Position numbers and translations under genes: made by a program
Origin: an uncultured Verrucomicrobiota bacterium
GTDB taxonomy: Bacteria; Verrucomicrobiota; Kiritimatiellia; CAIQIC01; Lenti-01
Reading direction: 5' to 3'
DNA: 64,000 bases
Assembly (NCBI GenBank): GCA_937860055.1
Contig: CALMBO010000029.1
Coordinates: 186,001 to 250,000 of the forward strand
Shown: one piece after another, positions 57,401-62,321 of the stretch
Layout of the letters: each line of letters starts with the position of its first letter
How positions within the stretch are numbered: position 1 is the first letter of the stretch
Notes under the pieces: generated by a model
What the model was told of the DNA's origin: nothing
The model's input: only the letters and a program-made list of their open reading frames with translations
The model's database searches: none

Positions 57401-58348
57401 CGTGAAGTAGAGCTGGTCTTCCGCAACGATGACCTGCTCGGTGCCGTCGTTCAGCTTCACGATCACCATCACGTAGGTGCGGATCAGCCGGAAACAGGAC
57501 GGATCGAACAGGTCCGGATCACCGACGGGCTGCAGCCAGGCGTTGCGGTCCGGCACCAGGTCCCCGTCGTTGTCGAACCCGTCGCCGATGTTGCCCAGGT
57601 CGTACCAGATGCCTTCGGTCCGCAGGATCGCCCCGGGTTCGGCGACGGCCGAGGTGTTCGTCCACAGCGGCGCGTACTGCTGCAGCAGGTCCTGGTATTC
57701 CTGCGGCACCTTGTTGGCGCTGTTGGGCCAGATCTTGTTGGCCATCGCCGAGATCTCGTTGCGGCAGGTCAGCGTGCGCGTATCGTCGGCCTGGAGATGG
57801 GCGGCGCCGTCCTGGGCCGAAGCCCAGACGTCGTATTCCAGCCACAGGTCGTCGTCGGGCTTCACGCTGTCGCCCCACACCGCATCGCCGTTTTCGTCAA
57901 GCTGCGGGTAGCTGGCCAGCCAGTACACCGTCACGCATTCCCCGGGCTGGATCGTCCCGATGTAGCGCGTGGCGTCCGCCGCGCCCAGTGTCCCGCCCTC
58001 GTGCTCCAGCGCAAAGGCGCCCCCCGGCAACGGACCGACCAGCGGGGCATGCGTCCGGCTCGGATAGGTTCCCGGCGTCCCGGCGGCCAGATCGCCGATG
58101 TAGGCCCAGACGTTCGTCAGCGCGTTGTCGCCGTCGTTGCAGAATTTCGCCCCGATGTAGGCCGACTTCGGCGCATAGGTCGATGGCGATTCCGCATTGG
58201 AGTCCACGATCAGGTTGTAGGCCGTGACGATTTCGACGCGCAAGTCGCCGTCGGGATTCGCCGCTCCGGCCGGCCCGGACATCCCCAGCCAAGCCAGCAC
58301 GGCGCCCAAGACGCCATGCCAAGCCTGAGATGTCCACTGTTGCCGCAT
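45473..58348 (-). CDS. Giant secreted protein with SdrD-like repeats and a C25 (gingipain-type) cysteine protease domain
   Basis: A 4291-aa protein with AAGGA before the ATG and a signal peptide (1-29, ending GPAGA). In order: an unknown N-terminal domain, a DUF11-like domain (about 375-480), some ten SdrD B-like repeats with GDxxWxDxNxDGxQDxxExGI motifs (about 535-2200) interrupted by a GEVED domain (about 1830-1990), a linker, a C25 peptidase domain (about 2700-3055), four MBG repeats (3060-3350), three Calx-beta-like plus discoidin-like units (3435-4155) and a C-terminal discoidin-like domain ending EIRPLP. The protease dyad is His2925 (YTGHGG) and Cys2959 (ALSCLVG), 34 residues apart, close to the gingipain spacing. 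GDPALRI closes the domain as in that family. It is embedded in the RiPP locus, 66 bases ahead of the precursor. Confidence 0.9.
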   Translation of the reverse strand: MRQQWTSQAWHGVLGAVLAWLGMSGPAGAANPDGDLRVEIVTAYNLIVDSNAESPSTYAPKSAYIGAKFCNDGDNALTNVWAYIGDLAAGTPGTYPSRTHAPLVGPLPGGAFALEHEGGTLGAADATRYIGTIQPGECVTVYWLASYPQLDENGDAVWGDSVKPDDDLWLEYDVWASAQDGAAHLQADDTRTLTCRNEISAMANKIWPNSANKVPQEYQDLLQQYAPLWTNTSAVAEPGAILRTEGIWYDLGNIGDGFDNDGDLVPDRNAWLQPVGDPDLFDPSCFRLIRTYVMVIVKLNDGTEQVIVAEDQLYFTQIPENNRGAVGYVMYEFMAIGSGCVSTLTPYQEVASGFDNEKFNGDYGAPGQTLTGGTSLLAIAKSADPVVTRPGSNIAYTVTYTNSGPDASGRPDIGLPLVVQDSIPSGTVYVAGSAAPSNVLPAGVSGYTIYYSTNHGLTWSLAEPAVATNVTDVQWWLSDPLPSGGAGTVRFSVVVQTPWPFPSPIVPNTAGLSFGNTTPFLTADAQTLLLGNNALGDLVWRDDGTGGGLLGNQRQDGGETGITGVTVRLYYDLGGDGTADYLFATTSTVANGYYSFTNLPDGNFVVAVDAADPDLPYGYTPTTPATWPIALDPARTNVNPVVDWTADFGFAPALTLVKTRSSTNAVREGQLIRYNLAVSNSLPGNGTGAAMPATYLAWATSGTGNATEWHSYTNIFVPPWPDGNYATNHFENTTKFVYLSNFTFGVQNGNITNVALVVPMVMVQPTGPDDTFTIQVSTISPAAVRFESAYMATGLVSGTWTIPMTGTYAWTWADFSSNVSVRLSAEKNAGGAGAGYIMIDAIGFQLQSDRTTGVAGATTTLDPVPLTDVFDPAKLRYVGAEPPATSVSTNGIGTLYWDNVGPIHPGGTSTVAVTFKLLEPPNNTNTVVTNTTWVTNAYFQGGAHANSATSSVVVTQFPAATVGDYVWRDMDGDGVQDTNETGIASVAVSLTPPAGIDLGAGAGVPITNWTDANGYYLFESIPSTGVYTVRVVTATLPGGTGTNTFDEDGVKDHTHAVYLDIYSAPSSTNNIHLTTDFGYRLGSTIEGSIWHDYDRGGESFREPGEDWLTNVTVYLCASPSPCGAGASLATNYADTNGYFRFVGNYTGTYTVAVATNTGMMSNGTWRLSFDTDGTNTANYSAVTVPSGGVGRVDFSYYRSGAYRIGDTLFYDWNSNGVQDVASEEGISGVTVRLYEDANGNGVVDTNVDAYLATTFTGTNGYYVFTNLFATNTYLVIVDREDPDLPANYLVTADPYGAKDGRSVVTLVNADNLDQDFGFWPYGNGAIGDTVWLDRNADGVQFGTQEPGISNILVTLYADFNGDGTYLPLRTTNTGASGLYLFEDLPDGDYRVVVDDADTDLPADAFGNVYYPTTATACDVTISGGNTYLDADFGFAPYGAIGDTVFWDANRDGEQDYTEDGVPGAVVQLYDDANANGVYDAGETLLASETTDVNGLYLFDGLLPDRYAVRVVTDSGPLAGADQTADPNSDGLTCSDTNLVVPCDSQYGLPLASGQIFMGADFGYAPSGVIGDTLWIDANDNGARDANELGIPYVSVILYSNGVAIATNVTDADGYYGFSGLLDATYGVGVATNDADFPAGLSNTWTADGTLDNHATNIVISGGQVVSIGGLPCTDCDLSVDFGYRYAGNNSLSGTIGLDATPYDGLMNGLGPSGAGAGESPYAGVAVTLYLWNDDGDGVLEAGEYVQIGTETTGANGDYAFTDLPSGDGNDQYVVASAAPEDSLKLTTTNGSIAGVTVVATSDAQGDTVSAYLAIAVAADITNMDFAYQSLTQYDYGDLPDSYATTLPDGARHVIGPTTNLYLGAGVDVESDGVPSSGADGDDLAGTDDEDGVIQITNSVWRIGTSGGSVEVTVGAGSGWLLGYVDFNGDGDFTDMDEMVCSMAVSNSGGNGAGVYTNEFTVPSGTFSTTSSTPLYARFRLFPEEPMFPELSFAGTADNGEVEDYLWHLAGIGDMVWYDSDGDGVQDAGESPISGVRVFADLNDDGVYQTNEPSSTTGADGLYGIGGLVPGTYSVVVDTNTLVAGVTPTYDLDGIATAHKTAVAITNLDQFVDAADFGYAPPVAIGDRIWFDANRDGIQDAGETNGIPSIPVDLLDTNGNIQASTVSGASGNYLFSNMPTGTYLVRFDLTSLTTNEMLSPSNAGNDDAVDSDAIAGNTTDYAWTAPFSVAGGETLLTVDLGICTRTPTRIEMAAMWGEWVDGQGQVAWRTRSEFSAAGFFLYRIDPETGVETRLNERLLPSTFQEDGATYRLADPEARQDEPATYRLEEVELSGAVAALGAHEVRFDAPPPPLPVPESPTKLRTAKASVAPRAVAGGATSSVLKVRVREEGLCGIGLAAIANGMGLAAGEVEALAAANSLRITEGGSPVPAIYDAVRGRLVFHAGSPARTWYTHEAAYLVSVGDGRAMPRREPAATAGVSVLPVQMHFEKDRFLFSMTQMPEDFYFWEGVVSETNDLLAPRFPLDLTGHAGGDVALKVRLMGWSNTTNDPDHLAEIRFNGASVASIAFDGQDTAEAVVTVPGASVSNGMNTLVVNGVRQPGLSHDFFVVDWIEASFDRALAPLPAPAQIRAGGAAAVSAQAFGEPLALALDDAGNPTWIADEDGRLPAKAWAVAVSNERFAVVEADAVPMLDPQPAAADAWFLSAANQIDYLVIVPRALASAAQELADYRSGQGLRTGVAVFEDICDLMAGGVPTPEAIPEFLGFAAATWEKSPRMVVLAGNGNYDYLGVMSNEVNHLPPMLVQTPAGICASDALLADAGGDERPDVAIGRLPALTVEDLSAMIAKIKAYEAGFGSAWQNQLVLVADAANSAGDFSAANTRLAEIVQAPYSVAERIDLGTMEIGLARTNLLGWFHAGAGFIHYTGHGGLHNFSAQNLLTEEDVAAMSNAVHPSIAVALSCLVGRYEVPAVSSLGESLLRRPGGAVAVLGPSGLSLNAPATELGEAFYRAILQEGEGRLGLAFLKARRSLPDTLFTKDSFAVYNLLGDPALRIAGNPASEEGGIAAQVFLQGMAQTYDGTERAVTAATGPAGLVVRITYDGSATPPLAAGRYAVTGIVTTAGYEGLSTGTLVVAKASAAVSLNSLAQTYDGSPRHVAATTLPDGLAVDFTYDGSPAAPTEAGSYEMVATVNDANYEGAATGTLVVAKAPAAVSLGGLAQTYDWTPKNVAATTLPAGLALHVTYNGWPDAPTEAGSYAVAATVDDANYEGSATGTLVVAKAPATVTLGDLVEVYDGTPKVATATTTPEELAIDFSYGGSPKAPVAAGQYPVTGTVSEPNWRGSASGVLTIRKAGQTIQFPPVGDQVLSNVVDLAATASSRLPVSFSVVSGPAVVVDGAKLTFTGLGSVSVMASQAGDANWNAAPPVVNTFHVSPLELSVRRVRVREGGEGRFFVRLSREPASLTTVTVTRVEGDVSLVVQGGAVRLFKASNWSTWQSVTLSAGPDGNGDNETATFRVSVPGQGDQLVLAEALDNDIGENLALASGGATIAGRGSYQSLQLIDGVYNSSTNYGYTTWKLQPPGAVTLDLREAVPVSRVRLLNWDWVYRTHRYTIETSVDGTNWLLLADASGEDHQGWDDWPVADRMTRYLRFTGLSNSANDYVVISELEVYGSYAPPSWLEISKTKVNVREGGEGRFFVRMASAPESNVTVGVSVVAGDGSIAVQNGAARTFRASNWDVWQAVTLSAAPDDNGASEAATIRISAPGREDLYVEAGALDDDIGDNLALASGGSAIAGQGAGQAAQLIDGVHAASTNYGYTLWTNNPPGTMTLDLQSAAVVSRVRLLNWDWVYRVHRYKIESSLDGTTWSILADAGWKGHHGWDDWPVDGRTIRYLRFTGLSNSANDYVCLSEWEVYGVRAPLPQIEVSKEIVPVREGGEGRFFLRLPRAPDGTVLASVVRVGGEGAIAVQSGASRSFKASNWNIWQAVTLAAGEDENGGNETAVFRISAPGMEDRLVEAVVLDDDIGENLALAAGGATIAGTKAALLPAVIDGIHNAGANYGYTVWSNQPPGTMTLDLHAVATVSRVRLLNWDWVYRVHRYQIESSPDGTNWSLLADASAEDHHGWDDWPVADLPIRYLRFTGLSNSVNSTVCLSELEIYGHRPVARRAPASAKGASPDSFPLTVVTSDDGPEHTNGWAAVDGDTNTWWTGRAGAGGWYIAIGYDSPLTMTNLLVDLAEGSATRMECLYSLDGEEWTELPPDAPGGPVELNYLWLLFPGEDSTSPEPRVIEIRPLP
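45880..48060. repeat. Three diverged tandem units of about 730 bp in the giant gene
   Basis: Each unit encodes the motif VREGGEGRFF followed by a Calx-beta-like domain and a discoidin-like domain containing RVRLLNWDWVYR and RYLRFTGLSNS. The units are clearly homologous to each other and to the two units in the 1687-aa protein gene but, unlike those, have diverged. Confidence 0.85.
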
Positions 58349-58451
58349 CGATGTCCTTGCCTGAACCAGAAGAAGATCGGAAGAATCCCCTATTAATTGA
58401 TGGCAGCAGTTTAGCTTTCAGGCCACTTATTAACAAACAATGTACAATTAA

Positions 58452-58482
58452 AATCAAATCAGCATGCTGTTAGGATTTGATT
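58452..58482. promoter_or_regulatory. AT-rich inverted repeat between the HprK-like gene and the giant gene
   Basis: Nine-base arms AATCAAATC (58452-58460) and GATTTGATT (58474-58482) flank a centre containing the palindrome AGCATGCT. It lies in the 187-base gap 58349-58535, the most AT-rich stretch of the locus, 54-84 bases past the HprK-like stop. On the minus strand TTTTAATT follows, so weak termination is possible; an operator for the giant gene/precursor unit is the alternative. Confidence 0.5.
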
Positions 58483-58535
58483 AATGATCTCCCCGCCCCT
58501 CTCTTCCCAGTCGCGGGCAGCCCCAAGTGGGCTTT

Positions 58536-59147
58536 TCAGTCTGTTCTCAAGGCCTCGGCATGCGTTACCGCCAAAGCCGCCAGAGAGGAACACAACTCTG
58601 CAGAACATCCATCTTTGGGGAACCAAAGATGCCCACCCGGGATGGATCTCGCCATCTCCGCCACCAAGAAAAACCACTGGCGTCTGATTTTCATAATATT
58701 CTCGAAGCCAACTGGTTTTATCTTCCCCGCTTCGGATCCGTGTCCGTATTTCCGTTGCAGGTCGATTTCCATCGCCGCGTCCATCAAATACCGCGCCAAT
58801 TCCAACGGCTCCATCGTTTCCAACCGGACGTTTTCCGCCTTGTGGATGCGCAGGCAAGCCACCACGGGAACCGCACCGGATTCCTTGAAACGGCGACGGA
58901 TCATTTCCGGCCAGCGGGACACTTCGTCGCGCCCGAAACGGAATCCCCCGTCCACCACCCGCCATTTCCCATCCGTTTCCCGGGAGGCGAACACCGAATC
59001 GTCGGCCAGGACCGGAAAGGTGTTGCCCAGAAGCCGGGCGATGGTGCTTTTCCCCGCCGTCGAATGTCCGAGGAACAGCACCGCCCTCCCCTCCACCGCC
59101 ACCGAAGAGGCGTGCAGAAACAGACCTTCTGCCGCCAGCGCCTTCAT
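58536..59147 (-). CDS. HPr kinase-related P-loop protein (ScmC-like)
   Basis: A 203-aa protein with HASSVAVEGRAVLFLGHSTAGKSTIARLL: the P-loop GHSTAGKS is at residues 27-34, as in HPr kinase and HprK-related proteins. LADDSVFASRETDGKWRVVDGG continues the kinase core. The N-terminal domain of true HPr kinase is absent. Its start overlaps the radical SAM stop (ATGA). In SynChlorMet cassettes the corresponding protein is called ScmC. Kinase activity on the peptide or another substrate is not shown. Confidence 0.8.
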   Translation of the reverse strand: MKALAAEGLFLHASSVAVEGRAVLFLGHSTAGKSTIARLLGNTFPVLADDSVFASRETDGKWRVVDGGFRFGRDEVSRWPEMIRRRFKESGAVPVVACLRIHKAENVRLETMEPLELARYLMDAAMEIDLQRKYGHGSEAGKIKPVGFENIMKIRRQWFFLVAEMARSIPGGHLWFPKDGCSAELCSSLAALAVTHAEALRTD

Positions 59148-60319
59148 GCCCCAGTCTTCTCCTTGCCCCACGAAATGCGCCGCGTGGGGGGGAACATTCC
59201 GCGCCGTTCCGCTTCCGCGCACAGTGGCGACACGTTCACCAGTTTTCCTGTGAACTCGTAGTTCTGCGCCAGGCAATGGGTCATGCAGCGCCCCGCATGC
59301 AGGCAGTCGCCGCAAACTCCCGGAAACGGCCCGGCCATGTCCTTCCGCATCTGGCGCAGAACCGGATGGTTCATCCAGACCTCGCGCAGGCTGTCCCGGC
59401 CCAGCTTCCCGAAGCAGAGCTCCGGGATGTTGCGCCCGATGCCGCACAAGGCCATCTCGCCGGTCCCGAGCAGCCCCAGGATGTGCCGCACATGGCAGCC
59501 GGCCCCGTTGCCGCCGTAGCGCAGCAGTTCCTTCACCGTCGACATCGCCGGCGGTACCATGGCGTTGAGATGGATCGGATACCGGTCCTGCAGCGGCCCG
59601 CGGATGCGGTGGATCAGCGCCATCAGCTCGTCGAACGACAGGGCCAGCCCCTGCCGGTGGATCTCCGCCCCCCGCCCCGAAGGCGTCACGGGGTTGAACT
59701 TCACCGCCCCCGCCCCCAGCCGCATCGCCAGCTCGATCAGTTCTTCGATCCGCCCCGCGTTCTCCCGGTAGACCGACATGATGATTTGCGGACGGAACCC
59801 CGCCGCCGCCAGATGGCCGATGCCGCGCACCGCGGCGGCAAACGCGCCCTTTACCCCGCGGAAACGGTCGTGCTGCTCTTCCTCCGGACTGTCGAGGCTC
59901 ACCGCCACCCGCGATACCTTCGCTTTTTCGCGCAGGTGGACGGCTAGTTCCCGGTCGATCCGCGTGGCGTTGGTCTCCATGGAGATGTCCAGACCCTCGG
60001 CCGCCAGGAAATCGACGACCCGCCGGAATTCCGGATGGAGGGTCGGCTCCCCCCCCGTGAGCTTCGCCGCCATCAGGCCCATCGGCTTGGCTTCCGCCAC
60101 CGCGCCTTTCAGCCGTTCGAAATCCAGGCATTCCGCCGGCACGGGCTTCCCGTGCACGAACGTGGGCGTGATCCAGCAATGCCGGCAATGCAGGTTGCAC
60201 CCCGCGGAAAGATACACATAGAACACCCGGAGCGCCGGCACATCCGGCGCCATCTCCACCACGGGACCGGATGGCGTGCGCCCGTCCAGGCCGTCGCAGG
60301 TGTCGGCGGCATTCCTCAC
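59144..60319 (-). CDS. Radical SAM/SPASM peptide maturase (ScmF-like)
   Basis: A 391-aa enzyme. The [4Fe-4S] SAM cluster motif is Cys41-x3-Cys45-x2-Cys48 (AGCNLHCRHCW), followed by the GGEPTLHPEF segment. The C-terminal SPASM region has cysteines in ALCGIG, LCFGK and CGDCLHAGRCMTHC for auxiliary clusters. SPASM enzymes make thioether or C-C links in peptides. The sequence around CRHCWITPTF resembles ScmF of the SynChlorMet cassette from memory. It overlaps both neighbours by ATGA. Confidence 0.88.
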   Translation of the reverse strand: MRNAADTCDGLDGRTPSGPVVEMAPDVPALRVFYVYLSAGCNLHCRHCWITPTFVHGKPVPAECLDFERLKGAVAEAKPMGLMAAKLTGGEPTLHPEFRRVVDFLAAEGLDISMETNATRIDRELAVHLREKAKVSRVAVSLDSPEEEQHDRFRGVKGAFAAAVRGIGHLAAAGFRPQIIMSVYRENAGRIEELIELAMRLGAGAVKFNPVTPSGRGAEIHRQGLALSFDELMALIHRIRGPLQDRYPIHLNAMVPPAMSTVKELLRYGGNGAGCHVRHILGLLGTGEMALCGIGRNIPELCFGKLGRDSLREVWMNHPVLRQMRKDMAGPFPGVCGDCLHAGRCMTHCLAQNYEFTGKLVNVSPLCAEAERRGMFPPTRRISWGKEKTGA

Positions 60320-60903
60320 GCCGGCCCCTTCACCACGCCGATGAAGCCTTTTTCCACCATGGAGGCGATGAATTCAGCCACATCCTTCTCCACCTGCGCG
60401 CGGGAGGCGCCTTCGCAAACCTCGCACAAATGCCCCGCCACCTCGGCCGGCGTCCGCGGCGCGGACAGGAAGGACCAGATCGCCGCCGCCGTCGGATTGA
60501 GGACCTCCAGCGAATCCGTGTCCGCGTTGTAGAGGATTCCCCCGTCGTCGCCCTCCTGGCGGAAGGACACATCGGGGTTTCGAAGATAGATTGCCTCGCT
60601 CATCCGTTCCGGCCTTTCCGTGCTCCATTCCACCACCCGCCTGACGATGCCCTGCTCCTCCATCCGCAGGAGCGCCTCCGCGACGGTCCCGGGTTCCCCG
60701 CACGAAGGAAGAAGCAACGCGGCAATATCCTTCACCGTCCGCGTTCCGTCAAGCAACGCCAGCATCCGCCGGGAGGCTCCGTTGATCTCCCGCAGGCACA
60801 GGGCGTCGCAAAGCAGCACGAGCGACCGTTCCCCGAAATCCTCGATCGCGGCCTCTTCGCGGAGGCGGAAGCGGAGGTCTTCCCTGGACTCCCGGCCCTT
60901 CAT
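60316..60903 (-). CDS. Tandem PqqD-like (RiPP recognition element) protein (ScmD-like)
   Basis: A 195-aa protein built of two PqqD-like units: about 15-90 (LVLLCDALCLREINGASRRMLALLDGTRTVKDIAALL) and about 110-190 (GGILYNADTDSLEVLNPTAAAIWSFLSAPRTPAEVAGHL). PqqD-like domains bind leader peptides and hand them to radical SAM enzymes. The start at 60903 is fixed by the ATGA overlap with the upstream radical SAM gene. Two copies in one chain are unusual and may hold two leaders or one extended leader. Confidence 0.85.
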   Translation of the reverse strand: MKGRESREDLRFRLREEAAIEDFGERSLVLLCDALCLREINGASRRMLALLDGTRTVKDIAALLLPSCGEPGTVAEALLRMEEQGIVRRVVEWSTERPERMSEAIYLRNPDVSFRQEGDDGGILYNADTDSLEVLNPTAAAIWSFLSAPRTPAEVAGHLCEVCEGASRAQVEKDVAEFIASMVEKGFIGVVKGPA

Positions 60904-62321
60904 GGCAATCCGCCGCATTCCTCGAGAAAACGCCGGTAGCAGCATTCCGGATTGGCGACATAGAAATCTCCGGTCCGCGTGTATTCAACCGCCGGGCACC
61001 CGCCGCTGCAATACGGAACCCATTCGCATCCGGCGCATCCCGCCACCTGTTCCATCGGGATGCTTCCCCTTCCGCGCATTTCCCTGAGCAACGGGTGGTT
61101 CTGCCAGATGGACCGGACCGGCGTCTCGCCGATTTTTCCGAGCGAAGCGGCGGCCAGCATGTTGCACGGCACGATGGTTCCATCGTGATGAACCGCCAGC
61201 TTGGCAAACATGCAGCCGCAGGAGGACAGGCACCCCATCTTCCAGCGGCGAGTCTTCCGCCCCGAAGCCTTCGCCTCCTCCATCTCCCGGAACATATGCC
61301 ACAAGGCCAGCGAACCCGCCGTGGCCGAGATGCGCCCCGGATAGGCCTTCTCCAGCCGCGCCAGCGTCCGCATCGCCTCCACCCGCTGTTCCGGAGCCAG
61401 CACGATGCTGCCCGCGCGCGCGCAGCCCGTCCCCATGGCCATCGCGTCGTTGGTCCCGAACCGCGGCAGCCCGATTTCATCCAGCAGCAGCCGGGCCGTG
61501 TTTTCCAGATCCCCCGCGTTGTGGCGGTTCACCGTCACGCGGGCCGTCACGGGAAAACCCGCCGCCTTCAACAGGCGCAGGCCGCGGATGGCCTTCTCGA
61601 AGCTGCCTTTCCCCCGCGAGGCGTCGTGCACCTCCGCGCAGGACCCGTCGATCGAAACCTGGATCGAATCCAGCCTCCGGCGGCGCCTTCCCTGCGCGAA
61701 TTGCGCCAGGGTCTCCTCCGTGACCAGCGTTCCGTTGGTCAGGAGGCTGTAGCGCATGCGGGCGTCCACGATGCCGTCCACCAGCCGCCACAGGTCGGGG
61801 CGCATGAAGACCTCCCCTCCGCTGAGCGTCAGGCTCCGGACCGCCAGCGCCTCCAGTTCCGAAAAGAAATCCAGCCATCTCCCGGCGGGCAGGTCGTTCC
61901 GCCCCGCCATCTCGTCGGCATAGAAGCAGTAGGCGCACCGCAGATTGCACCGGCCGGTCAGCGAAAGGTCGAAGCTCCTCGGCGCCTCGTGAAGCCAGGA
62001 CCATTCCCCGGCGGCCAGCGGCGCCGGACGGGGCGTCCCGCCGGCGTCCGCATAGCCGTCGCGCCGCAGTTCCTCCGCAAAGGCGTCGGCGTCCGCCCGG
62101 ATTTCCTCCGTCAGCGGGATCTCCGAACGGCGCGCCAAGACCGCGGCGAGATCCCCGGTCTGGGCAGTCCCGTCCATGGCGTTCCAGATCGCCAGCCCCG
62201 TGGAATTGACGACCTTTTCCCGCCCCGAATCCGGATCGAAGAGGATGCCGTTGCTTCCCTCCCGGCAGGTGGAGATCCGGGGTTGGCGGCGCCAGTAGAC
62301 CGTGGGATCCGCGCAACTCAT
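60900..62321 (-). CDS. Radical SAM/SPASM enzyme with N-terminal PqqD-like domain (ScmE-like)
   Basis: A 473-aa enzyme. Residues about 10-95 (GILFDPDSGREKVVNSTGLAIWNAMDG...) form a fused PqqD-like domain. The radical SAM motif is Cys125-x3-Cys129-x2-Cys132 (TGRCNLRCAYCFYADEM), then SGGEVFMRPDLW. The SPASM region has CGCM, VPCNM, AGCAGCEWVPYCSGGC and a late ECCYRRFLEEC. The segment around DLSLTGRCNLRC resembles ScmE of SynChlorMet cassettes from memory. It overlaps the CapD-like stop (ATGA), tying the peptide genes to a polysaccharide gene. Confidence 0.88.
   Translation of the reverse strand: MSCADPTVYWRRQPRISTCREGSNGILFDPDSGREKVVNSTGLAIWNAMDGTAQTGDLAAVLARRSEIPLTEEIRADADAFAEELRRDGYADAGGTPRPAPLAAGEWSWLHEAPRSFDLSLTGRCNLRCAYCFYADEMAGRNDLPAGRWLDFFSELEALAVRSLTLSGGEVFMRPDLWRLVDGIVDARMRYSLLTNGTLVTEETLAQFAQGRRRRRLDSIQVSIDGSCAEVHDASRGKGSFEKAIRGLRLLKAAGFPVTARVTVNRHNAGDLENTARLLLDEIGLPRFGTNDAMAMGTGCARAGSIVLAPEQRVEAMRTLARLEKAYPGRISATAGSLALWHMFREMEEAKASGRKTRRWKMGCLSSCGCMFAKLAVHHDGTIVPCNMLAAASLGKIGETPVRSIWQNHPLLREMRGRGSIPMEQVAGCAGCEWVPYCSGGCPAVEYTRTGDFYVANPECCYRRFLEECGGLP

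Noticed and set aside
52793-58396. A 1867-codon open frame on the plus strand opposite the giant gene
   Set aside because: It is rich in Arg, His, Gly and Val without domains or ribosome site and lies wholly antisense to a well-supported gene; GC-rich third positions produce such frames.
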